Below are positions 1-7,525 of a DNA stretch of 64,000 nucleotides, in pieces; position 1 is the stretch's first letter, and each line of letters starts with the position of its first letter. The notes beneath the pieces are model-generated. The model saw only the letters and a list, made by a program, of their open reading frames with translations, searched no databases and was not told where the DNA came from. This stretch comes from Telluria mixta (lineage in GTDB: Bacteria; Pseudomonadota; Gammaproteobacteria; Burkholderiales; Burkholderiaceae_D). Where the stretch lies: positions 2,542,001-2,606,000 of the forward strand of contig NZ_CP119520.1 of assembly GCF_029223865.1 (NCBI RefSeq), written 5' to 3'. The position numbers were made by a program, and so were the translations under genes.

Positions 1-1
1 C

Positions 2-934
2 CGCATGCGCGTACCGCTGGGCGTGATCGGCATCATCTACGAAGCGCGCCCGAACGTGACCGTCGACGCGGCCGGCCTGTGTATCAAGAGCGGCAATGCC
101 GCCATCCTGCGCGGCGGCTCGGAAGCCATCCACTGCAACCGCGCGCTGGCCGCGCTGGTGGCCGAAGGCCTGCGCGGCGCCGGCCTGCCGGAGCACGGCG
201 TGCAGGTCGTCGAGACGACGGACCGCGCCGCCGTCGGCGCCCTGATCACGATGCCGGAATTCGTGGACGTGATTGTCCCGCGCGGCGGCAAGGGCCTGAT
301 CGCGCGCCTGATGAAGGAAGCCACCGTCCCGATGATCAAGCACCTGGACGGCATCTGCCACGTCTACATCGACGCGAAAGCGGACATCGCCAAGGCGCTG
401 CCGATCGCGATGAACGCGAAAACGCACCGCTACGGCACGTGCAACACGATGGAGACGCTGCTCGTCGCCCGCGCCATCGCGCCGACCGTGCTGCCGCAAC
501 TGGCCGAGCTGTACGCGACGAAGGAAGTGGAACTGCGCGCGGATCCGGAAGCGCTGGCGATCCTGCAGGGCTATCCGCATTTGACGCCCGCGACGGAAGA
601 GGACTGGAGCACGGAATACCTGGCGCCGATCCTCGCCGTGAAGATCGTGGACGGCATCGACGCGGCCATCGAGCATATCAACACGTATTCGTCGAAGCAC
701 ACCGACGCCATCGTTACCGAGGATTACACGGACGCGATGCGCTTCCTGCGCGAGGTGGATTCGGCCTCGGTGATGATCAACGCGTCGACGCGCTTCGCCG
801 ACGGCTTCGAATATGGCCTGGGTGCGGAGATCGGCATCTCGAACGACAAGCTGCATGCGCGCGGGCCGGTTGGGCTGGAAGGCCTGACGTCGCTGAAATA
901 CGTGGTCTTTGGCCACGGCGAAGTGCGCAAATAA
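2..934 (+). CDS. proA: Glutamate-5-semialdehyde dehydrogenase (gamma-glutamyl phosphate reductase), 5' end outside window
   Basis: Reduces gamma-glutamyl phosphate to glutamate-5-semialdehyde with NADPH, the second step of proline synthesis, in the cytosol. The reading frame is already open at the left edge and about 310 residues are visible; the family is about 420, so roughly the first 110 are missing. Visible family signatures are [18 protein letters not shown] near the start of the visible part, the catalytic cysteine in [11 protein letters not shown], and the C-terminal [20 protein letters not shown] block. The ATG at 5 is internal, not the true start. The stop codon runs straight into a repeat element. 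Confidence 0.96.
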   Translation, partial: RMRVPLGVIGIIYEARPNVTVDAAGLCIKSGNAAILRGGSEAIHCNRALAALVAEGLRGAGLPEHGVQVVETTDRAAVGALITMPEFVDVIVPRGGKGLIARLMKEATVPMIKHLDGICHVYIDAKADIAKALPIAMNAKTHRYGTCNTMETLLVARAIAPTVLPQLAELYATKEVELRADPEALAILQGYPHLTPATEEDWSTEYLAPILAVKIVDGIDAAIEHINTYSSKHTDAIVTEDYTDAMRFLREVDSASVMINASTRFADGFEYGLGAEIGISNDKLHARGPVGLEGLTSLKYVVFGHGEVRK

Positions 935-1148
935 ATTCGGGGTCAGAGCACATTTTTCGGAAAATTCGGGGTCAGAGCACATTTGAGGACAATTGTTCCT
1001 ACGTGCCTCTAATTGCGGCAGCCTGCATCCGCGAGGCGGGGCAGAGGGACTTTGTCGATCTCTTGGCGCCCGTTGATTCTCAAGAGCCATTGCACTAAAA
1101 AGTGCTCTGACCCCGAATTTTTGCGAAAACGTGCTACGACCCCGAATT
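933..1148. repeat. Repeat cluster: two direct and two inverted copies of a ~22 bp GGGGTCAGAGCAC unit
   Basis: Two direct copies of a 23 bp unit, core TTCGGGGTCAGAGCACATTT, lie at 933-955 and 962-984. Two inverted copies follow at 1098-1120 (one mismatch) and about 1127-1148 (diverged). They bracket about 110 bp (985-1097) with no recognisable gene, though a short frame stays open through it. The arrangement looks like a small mobile or palindromic repeat whose inner part has decayed. The same GGGGTCAGAGC core recurs as an inverted pair at 36719-36772. It could also fold into a long hairpin that ends proA transcription. Confidence 0.75.
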
Positions 1149-1172
1149 GGAGCTCTTGAATAAAGGAATTGC

Positions 1173-1586
1173 ATGTACCTCTGGATCAAAGCGCTGCACA
1201 TCGTCTTCGTCGCCTCGTGGTTCGCCGGCCTGTTCTACCTGCCGCGCATCTACGTGAACCTGGCCCAGGAAAGCAACCCTGCAGTAGTCGAGCGCCTGCT
1301 CGGCATGGGCCGCCGCCTGTACCGCTTCACGACGATCCTGATGGTGCCGGCGCTGTTGCTGGGCCTGTGGCTGTGGCTGGGCTTCGGCATCAAGGGCGGC
1401 TGGCTGCATGCAAAACTGGCGCTCGTGATCCTCGTGATCGGCTACCATCATGCGTGTGGTTCGCTGCTGAAAAAATTCGAACGCGGCGTCAATACGCGCA
1501 GCCATAAGTGGTTCCGCGTGTTCAACGAGGTTCCGGTTCTGCTGCTGCTGGCCATCGTAATCCTGGTCGTCGTAAAGCCGTTCTGA
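1173..1586 (+). CDS. hemJ: HemJ/CopD-type membrane protein, probable protoporphyrinogen IX oxidase
   Basis: A 137-residue protein with four hydrophobic segments. It matches the HemJ (UPF0093) family, which oxidises protoporphyrinogen IX to protoporphyrin IX in the inner membrane for heme synthesis. Family features visible are the N-terminal YLWIKALHIVFVASWFAGLFYLPR, with a conserved histidine at residue 9, and the later GWLHAKLAL segment with its His and Lys. The length is typical. Annotation pipelines often call these CopD-family proteins, so the enzymatic role rests on family assignment. It follows proA across a repeat cluster. The ATG is preceded by a weak AAAGGAATT ribosome site. Confidence 0.85.
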   Translation: MYLWIKALHIVFVASWFAGLFYLPRIYVNLAQESNPAVVERLLGMGRRLYRFTTILMVPALLLGLWLWLGFGIKGGWLHAKLALVILVIGYHHACGSLLKKFERGVNTRSHKWFRVFNEVPVLLLLAIVILVVVKPF

Positions 1587-1611
1587 CCTGAAGATTCAAC
1601 AAGTTTGATTG

Positions 1612-1646
1612 GCGGCCGGGCCTACATCCCCGGCCGCTTCGTTTTT
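1612..1646 (+). terminator. Rho-independent terminator after hemJ
   Basis: A perfect 9 bp stem (GCGGCCGGG with CCCGGCCGC), a 7-base loop and then TTCGTTTTT, 25 bases after the hemJ stop. Confidence 0.8.
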
Positions 1647-1670
1647 AACCAACGGATAAAGGGTACCCCC

Positions 1671-2878
1671 ATGACTTCTTATTTCTGCCCCTGCCCGCGC
1701 GGCATGGAACAGGCACTGGCCGACGAGCTGGCCGAGATCGCACAAACCACCGGCAGCACGTCGCTGAAGGTGCACAACCAGGTGCCGGGCGGCGTGCACT
1801 GCTCGGGCACGGACGCCGACGCGTACCGCATCAACCTGCATTCGCGAATCGCGTCGCGCGTGCTGCTGCGCATCGCCAACCGCACCTACGCCAACGAAAA
1901 CGACATCTACGACCTCGTGCTCGAACAGCCGTGGGAAGACTGGTTCAGCGTCGACCACACGATCCGCGTCGACATCACCGCAATCAAGTCGCCGCTGACG
2001 AGCCTCGAGTTCACCACGCTGAAGATCAAGGACGCCGTCTGCGACCGCTTCCGCGACCAGTTCGGCCGCCGCCCGTCCGTCAACACGCGCACGCCGGACA
2101 TGCGCATCATGGGCTTCCTCGACCAGCGCAACTTCACGATCTACCTCGACACGTCCGGCGAAGCGCTGTTCAAGCGCGGCTGGCGCGAGGAGACGGGCGA
2201 CGCGCCGCTGCGCGAAAACCTCGCCGCCGGCCTGCTGCGCGTGGCGGGCTGGAAGCCGGGCATGACGCTGTTCGATCCGATGTGCGGCTCGGGCACGATC
2301 CTGATCGAGGCCGCGCAGATGGTGCAGGGCATCCCGCCCGGCGCGCGCCGCCGCTTCGCGTTCGAGAAATTCAGGAACTTCAATACCAAGGCCTGGCAGG
2401 AGATGAAGACGGCGATCAAGCCGAACCCGCTGCCGGAGACGCCAACCATTTTCGGCTCCGACATCTCCGGCGACATGGTCGCGATGACGCGCCATAACCT
2501 GCGCTCGGCCGGCATCCTGTTCGAGGTGCCGCTGAAGCAGATCGAGGCGCAGCAGGTGCAGCCGCCCACCAGCGAGCCAGGCCTCCTGGTGACCAATCCC
2601 CGTACGGCGAGCGGATCGGCGTGCGCGGCGACTCCACCATTCCGCAGGACGAGATGGCCGTCGGCTTCTACCAGCAGCTCTCCGCCACCCTAAAGCAGCG
2701 CTTCGCCGGCTGGACGGTGTACCTGTTCACGGCCGACCTGGGCCTGCCGAAGATGCTGCGCCTGAAGGAATCGCGCAAGACCCCGTTCTTCAACGGCGCC
2801 CTCGAATGCCGCCTGTTCCGCTTCGACATGGTGGCCGGCTTCAATCGCCGCGACGCGGCAAAACCGAAAGAAGAATAA
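1671..2878 (+). pseudogene. THUMP-type class I SAM-dependent rRNA/RNA methyltransferase, frameshifted in the NPPY motif
   Basis: A COG0116/RlmL-N-type RNA N2-guanine methyltransferase. The N-terminal half (about residues 1-170) is the THUMP-like RNA-binding part, with FGRRPSVNTRTPDMRI. The catalytic half has the SAM-binding DPMCGSGTILIEAA and FGSDISGDMV. At about 2597-2601 the frame reads TNPRTASG where the family has TNPPYGER. Inserting one base restores NPPYGERIGVRGD and the rest of the gene to the stop at 2876-2878, giving about 402 residues. So one nucleotide is missing inside the catalytic NPPY codons, in a short C run. As written the product is about 340 residues and has lost its active site and C-terminus. 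This is either a sequencing error or a real inactivation; the otherwise intact second half favours an error or a very recent event. Confidence 0.85.
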
Positions 2879-2880
2879 CG

Positions 2881-4155
2881 ATGCTGCCCGAACCCGAACC
2901 GGACAATCTACCGAAAGACCCCGTCACCCCGATCCCGCTGCCGGCACCGCACAAGATCGCGATGCTCTCGGCCGGCGGCCTCGCCACGCTGCTGGCCGCG
3001 CTGTCGATGCTGGGGCCGTTCTCGGTCGACGCCTACCTGCCCGCGTTCCCGGCCATCCAGGCGTCGCTGAACGCGACCGGGCTGGAAGTGCAGCAGACGC
3101 TGACGGCGTACATGCTGGCCTTCGCCGGGATGTCGCTGTGGCATGGCGCGCTGTCGGACGCGTTCGGGCGGCGCAACGTGGTCCTCGTCGGATTGATCGT
3201 GTTCGCGGTCGGCACGCTCGGCTGCGCGTCCGCGCATTCCGTGCACTACCTGTGGATCTTCCGCATCATGCAGGGCGTCTCGGCCGGCGCCGGCGTCGTC
3301 GTGGGCCGGGCGATCATCCGTGACCTGTATTCGGATGCGCCGGCCGCGCGGCTGCTGTCAATGGTGACGATGATCTTCTCGATCGCGCCGGCCATCGCGC
3401 CCGTGCTGGGCGGCTGGGTGGTGGCCGCGTTCGACTGGCGTTCGATCTTCCTCGGCCTGCTGGCCTTTTCCGTCGTGCTGTGGTGGGTGTGCTGGCAGCA
3501 CCTGCCGGAGACGATGCCGGTGGAGCGCCGCCAGCCGTTCAACCCGCGCTTCCTGGCGCGCAGCTACTCGGACATTTTCAGTTCCGTGCTGTTCCAGATG
3601 AAGTCCGGGATCGTCGCGTTCAACTTCGGCGGCATGTTCCTGTTCATCGCGGGCGCGCCCGTGCTGCTGCCCGTGCACCTGCACCTCGGGCCGTCGGATT
3701 TCGCGTGGCTGTTCGTGCCGGCAGTGAGCGGCATCTTCCTGGGCGCGCTGGCCGCCAACCGCCTGGCGGGGAAGATGACGTTCTCGCGCCAGATCGCGAT
3801 CGGCTATGCGCTCATGCTGGCGGCCGTCACCGGCTCCGTCGCGTACCACGCCGTGCTGCCGCCGGCGCTGCCGTGGACCGTGCTGCCGATGTTCTTCTAT
3901 AACTTCGGCAGCTCGATCATCAACCCCAGCGCCACGTTGCTGGCGCTCGACCTGTTCCCGCACATCCGCGGCACGGTGGCGTCGTGCCAGTCGTTCGTGA
4001 CGACCTTGATGGGTGCACTGGTCGCCGGCATCATCGCGCCGGCGCTGACGCATTCCGTGCTGGCGATGGCGCTCGGCCAGGCCGCGTTCGCGCTGGCGTC
4101 GCTGGCGTGCTGGATGACCTCACGCCAGTATCGCCGGTACAAGGCGCTGGCCTGA
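2881..4155 (+). CDS. Bcr/CflA family multidrug efflux MFS transporter
   Basis: A 424-residue major facilitator protein with about 12 membrane segments. The Bcr/CflA family exports drugs such as bicyclomycin and sulfonamides using the proton gradient. Family marks are GPFSVDAYLPAFP at the start of TM1, the motif-A-like GALSDAFGRRNVVLVG after TM2, and GRAIIRDLY with the proline-rich IAPAIAPVLGGW in TM4-5. I chose the ATG at 2881, two bases after the previous stop; a longer in-frame extension overlaps the upstream gene and shows no family similarity. The near-zero spacing suggests co-transcription with the methyltransferase. The substrate cannot be told. Confidence 0.88.
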   Translation: MLPEPEPDNLPKDPVTPIPLPAPHKIAMLSAGGLATLLAALSMLGPFSVDAYLPAFPAIQASLNATGLEVQQTLTAYMLAFAGMSLWHGALSDAFGRRNVVLVGLIVFAVGTLGCASAHSVHYLWIFRIMQGVSAGAGVVVGRAIIRDLYSDAPAARLLSMVTMIFSIAPAIAPVLGGWVVAAFDWRSIFLGLLAFSVVLWWVCWQHLPETMPVERRQPFNPRFLARSYSDIFSSVLFQMKSGIVAFNFGGMFLFIAGAPVLLPVHLHLGPSDFAWLFVPAVSGIFLGALAANRLAGKMTFSRQIAIGYALMLAAVTGSVAYHAVLPPALPWTVLPMFFYNFGSSIINPSATLLALDLFPHIRGTVASCQSFVTTLMGALVAGIIAPALTHSVLAMALGQAAFALASLACWMTSRQYRRYKALA

Positions 4156-4158
4156 CGG

Positions 4159-4602
4159 TCAGTTGGCCTTCGCGCCGCCGGTATAGCTCAGCGTGGCGAG
4201 TTCTTTTTGCGCCTCGTCCGGGCCGACCAGTTCCGGCACGATGTGCCCGGCCATCAGGCCCATCGACACCCTGGTGCGCACGTACTTGACCTCGCCCTTG
4301 TCGAGGGCGAAGCTGAGTTTGTTGCTGACTTCCGTGCTGGTGACGGCTTCGTGGCTGCCGGGCGCGGCGTCCACATAAAAATAGCCGCCCGGCTGCGATT
4401 TGCCGACGGTCGCGCCGTCGAGCATCACCTGCGGCTGGATCGCCGCGCCCAGCATGCTGTCGGTGCGGTAGAAATACACGCGGCCCTGCTCGGCGCCCAG
4501 CTTGGGCGTGCTCGCTTCCTGCTGGGCGAACTTGGGGCCGCTGGCGGCGCAGCCGGCCAGCACGAGGGCGAAAAGAGGCATGGCAATGAGGTGCAGTTTC
4601 AT
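4159..4602 (-). CDS. DUF2846-type lipoprotein
   Basis: A 147-residue predicted lipoprotein. The signal peptide MKLHLIAMPLFALVLAGC ends in a lipobox with Cys18. The mature part carries the DUF2846 pattern: GRVYFYRTD, VMLDGATVGKSQPGGYFYVDAAPGSHEV and a C-terminal KYVRTRVSMG. Function in this family is unknown; it is probably anchored in the outer or inner membrane facing the periplasm. It lies 13 bases after another lipoprotein gene on the same strand, so the two probably form an operon. It converges on the MFS gene with only 3 bases between stops. Confidence 0.8.
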   Translation of the reverse strand: MKLHLIAMPLFALVLAGCAASGPKFAQQEASTPKLGAEQGRVYFYRTDSMLGAAIQPQVMLDGATVGKSQPGGYFYVDAAPGSHEAVTSTEVSNKLSFALDKGEVKYVRTRVSMGLMAGHIVPELVGPDEAQKELATLSYTGGAKAN

Positions 4603-4615
4603 CCGGGGTTCCTGA

Positions 4616-5005
4616 TCAAGGGTTGGTAAAGCGAAGCGGCGCGGTCGCGCCGAGCGGTGAATAGCCGTGTTCGGCGGGCAGGTAAAACCCGACCAGCACG
4701 CCGTCGCGCACGACCAGCCAGGCTTCGTGGATGTGTGCGCCCTCGAGCGTGAACACGTCCCCAACGGGGCGGTAGACGTCACCCTGGTCGACGGTGCCGG
4801 CGGCCCGCCATCTGCCACCAGCCTTGAGCGTGCGCGTATAACCGGTGTCGAGGGTGATGCGGGTTGCTTGCGCCAGTACACGCGTGGCTGGCTGGCCGGA
4901 CAGGGCGAGAGGCTGGAGCCGCGCCGGTGAATGCCGGACCGCCGCACACGCCGTCAGTGTCAGTGCAAGGAGCAGGCAACAAGATCGGGCGCCGAGAAAT
5001 TTCAT
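4616..5005 (-). CDS. Hypothetical lipoprotein
   Basis: A 129-residue protein of unknown function. I chose the start at 5005 because it gives a clean signal peptide MKFLGARSCCLLLALTLTAC with a lipobox cysteine at residue 20; an upstream start at 5044 would add 13 polar residues before the signal. The mature part is small and beta-rich in appearance, with AWLVVRDGVLVGFYLPAEHGYSP near the end. I do not recognise the family. It is first in a probable two-gene operon with the DUF2846 lipoprotein. Confidence 0.65.
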   Translation of the reverse strand: MKFLGARSCCLLLALTLTACAAVRHSPARLQPLALSGQPATRVLAQATRITLDTGYTRTLKAGGRWRAAGTVDQGDVYRPVGDVFTLEGAHIHEAWLVVRDGVLVGFYLPAEHGYSPLGATAPLRFTNP

Positions 5006-5343
5006 GGCGCGATGGTAATGGTTGTTTCTTGCGTAAATACTCACACAAAGTCACTATCGCAATATAATTTCTCCCTCGTGTGTGCTTTCATGGCAAACAT
5101 GATGTTGAGCAATCGTTTTTCGAGATAAATTTGTTTTTTGTCAATACGAGCGACTCGAAGTATGACTCTAAAACACGTCACTTTTGTAGGAAAATATTGT
5201 TCCCGGCCAGAAATGTATATATGCTAAGATAAGTTTTTCATGCTTGGAATAACGATGTAAGAATTGCTCTGTTCCAGGGACCGCAAGAACGCAACTGTGG
5301 CAGCTTCCGCACAAGGGAGGGCGGCCATTACCCAAAAACCAAG
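5006..5343. other. AT-rich intergenic region with candidate promoter(s)
   Basis: About 340 bases without a convincing gene, clearly more AT-rich than its surroundings. It separates the divergent lipoprotein operon and the HDOD kinase gene. One sigma-70-like pair on the plus strand is TTGTCA (5138-5143), a 17-base spacer, then TATGAC (5161-5166). Another weak pair is TTGTTC (5197-5202) with TATGCT (5220-5225). Neither is close enough to consensus to be certain. No terminator or operator was recognised. Confidence 0.35.
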
Positions 5344-7518
5344 TTGGCGGCCGTGCTTGAATCCATACATCAACCTGACCAGGACATCCGCAATCGCCTG
5401 CTGATCGCGCGCTTGCCGGCCATGCCCCAGATCCTCATCAAGCTGCTTGCACACCTGCAGGCGGACGATCTGGGCATGCCCGAACTGGCCGCGCTGGTTG
5501 CCAAGGATGCCGGCATGACCGGCAAGATCCTCACCGTCGCCAACAGCTCCGCGTACCACCGCAACAGCCGCCAGCCGAACCTCGAGCAGGCGATGGTGGC
5601 GCTGGGCACGGACATGATCAAGACGCTGGTCATCAGCGACTCCGTCTTCCAGACCTTCAACAGCTTCCCGAATTCCAGCGCCACCGACCTGCGGGCGTTC
5701 TGGAAGAACTCGTTGACGGCCGCCGTGCTGGCGCGCGAAGTCGCGCGCCGCATCGAGTATTCGCAGCCGGAAGAAGCCTATCTCGCCGGTCTGCTGCACA
5801 ACGTCGGCCGCCTGGCGCTGCTCGCGACGGCGCCCAAGGAATACGCCTTCAACTTCACGGCGCGCGACGACGAGGACCTGTGTGCCGTCGAACAGCGCAC
5901 GCTGCAGATCACGCACGCGGAAGCGGGCGCCTGGCTGATCGAGCGCTGGCAGCTCGATTCCTTCCTCGCCGATTCCGTGCTGTACCACCACGAGCCGAGC
6001 GAACGCCTGGAAGCGGCGCATCCCCTGATCCGCATCGTGCGCGTGGCCCACGTGCTGGCGAGTCACGCCAACGACGACGCCCTCGTGGACGAGGCGCGCG
6101 CGCTGTGCGGCCTGGGGCCGGACGCGCCGGACGAATTGCTGGGCCTCGCCGCGCGCCAGGTCGAGAAGGCCGCGATCCATCTCGGCATCGATCTCGCGGG
6201 TGCCGACGATCTGCCCGTGCCGGCCGCGTTCGCGCCGCCGCCGCCCGTCGATCCCGTGCAGCAGCGCCTGTCCGAGGAAGTCCGCAACCTCGTGCTCGTG
6301 TCCGAAGTCGGCCAGACGTTCGCGCGCCAGCAAGGCGAATCGGGCCTGCTGGAAGCGATGACGCGCTCGGCGCGCATCCTGTTCGATTTCGAGAACGCCG
6401 TCGTGCTGCTGGAGAATCCGACCGGCCAGGCCCTCGTGGGCGCGCCGACCGCGAACCAGCAGCGCATCGCAGAATTTACGGTACCGCTGGCGAAGGGCGG
6501 CGCCGTCGCGCAGGCCGCGCTGGACCGCCGCCTCGGTTTCATCCGCCGCGACGGCCGTCCGCTCGGCCTCGCGGAAGAACAGCTGCTGCGCATGCTGGGC
6601 ACGGAGTCGCTCGTGTGCCTGCCGCTCGTCGCGGGTGCGCGCTGTCTCGGCGTGATGATCGGCGGCGTCGCGGCCTGGCAGCTGCCGGCGTGCCAGAAGC
6701 GCGAGCGCTTCCTGCAGGCGTTCGGCGCGCAGGCCGCGGGCGCGCTCGAGACAGCGATGTCGGAGCGCGGCCACGCGCGCCGCCAGCTCGCCCACGTGGC
6801 CGAGGAATACAGGGAGGCTTCGCGGCGCGTCGTGCACGAAGTGAACAACCCGCTGTCGATCATCAAGAACTACCTGTCGGTCCTGGACAGCAAGCTGGAA
6901 CGCCAGGAACCCGTCAGCGCCGAGCTGTCGATCCTGAACGAGGAGATCGACCGCGTGGGCCAGCTGGTGGGCAGCCTGACCGAGATCCAGCCCAAGGTCG
7001 ACAGTGCGCCGGCGGCCGACGTGGCCCGCGTCGTGGACGACGTGCTGCGCCTGTTCCGCACGACGAATTTCATTCCGGCGAACGTGGAAATCGTCGTGAA
7101 CATGCTTGACGCCGAGAGCCGCATCGAGGGCGATCCGGACATCCTCAAGCAGATCCTCGTGAACCTCGTCAAGAATGCGATCGAGGCGCTGTCCGGCAGC
7201 GGCGGCCGCATCGAGATCGCCAATCGCGGGCACGTGAACCGCGAGCGCAGGCTGTACCTGGAACTGGTCGTCTCCGACACCGGTCCGGGCCTGTCGCGCG
7301 AGGTGCTGGCCAATCTGTTCTCGGCCGTGAAGAGCACCAAGGAGGGACCGCACCACGGTCTCGGCCTGTCGATCGTGCACAGCCTGGTCAAGAAGCTGAA
7401 CGGGCATATCGCCTGCCGCAGCGGCACGACCGGCACCAGTTTTGAAATCCTGCTGCCGGCGCATGCCGGCGCCGGCGCCCCGGCCATTTCGCCGGTGCGC
7501 GCGCTTGGATCCGTATAA
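5344..7518 (+). CDS. HDOD-GAF sensor histidine kinase
   Basis: A soluble signalling kinase of about 724 residues. An N-terminal HDOD domain (about 20-210; RLPAMPQILIKLLAHLQ, VANSSAY, YLAGLLHNVGRLAL) is followed by a GAF-like domain (about 310-480), an H-box with VVHEVNNPLSII (His near residue 498), and a HATPase with N box (LVNLVKNAIEAL), DTGPGLS and GLGLSIVHSL. No membrane segment is visible, so it should sense a cytosolic cue and phosphorylate a receiver. The next gene, 7 bases on, begins with a receiver domain and is the obvious partner. The start is uncertain: no in-frame ATG exists upstream of the HDOD domain, and TTG at 5344 or GTG at 5353 are the best choices; an AAGGGAGG lies at 5313-5320. 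Confidence 0.88.
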   Translation: MAAVLESIHQPDQDIRNRLLIARLPAMPQILIKLLAHLQADDLGMPELAALVAKDAGMTGKILTVANSSAYHRNSRQPNLEQAMVALGTDMIKTLVISDSVFQTFNSFPNSSATDLRAFWKNSLTAAVLAREVARRIEYSQPEEAYLAGLLHNVGRLALLATAPKEYAFNFTARDDEDLCAVEQRTLQITHAEAGAWLIERWQLDSFLADSVLYHHEPSERLEAAHPLIRIVRVAHVLASHANDDALVDEARALCGLGPDAPDELLGLAARQVEKAAIHLGIDLAGADDLPVPAAFAPPPPVDPVQQRLSEEVRNLVLVSEVGQTFARQQGESGLLEAMTRSARILFDFENAVVLLENPTGQALVGAPTANQQRIAEFTVPLAKGGAVAQAALDRRLGFIRRDGRPLGLAEEQLLRMLGTESLVCLPLVAGARCLGVMIGGVAAWQLPACQKRERFLQAFGAQAAGALETAMSERGHARRQLAHVAEEYREASRRVVHEVNNPLSIIKNYLSVLDSKLERQEPVSAELSILNEEIDRVGQLVGSLTEIQPKVDSAPAADVARVVDDVLRLFRTTNFIPANVEIVVNMLDAESRIEGDPDILKQILVNLVKNAIEALSGSGGRIEIANRGHVNRERRLYLELVVSDTGPGLSREVLANLFSAVKSTKEGPHHGLGLSIVHSLVKKLNGHIACRSGTTGTSFEILLPAHAGAGAPAISPVRALGSV

Positions 7519-7525
7519 GGTAACA

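Noticed and set aside
985..1097. Short open frame between the GGGGTCAGAGC repeats as a gene
   Set aside because: No ribosome site, no known domain and only about 37 codons; treated as remnant sequence in a repeat.
5240..5242. ATG as start of the HDOD kinase
   Set aside because: It is out of frame with the HDOD domain; the frame has no ATG upstream, so TTG 5344 or GTG 5353 is used.
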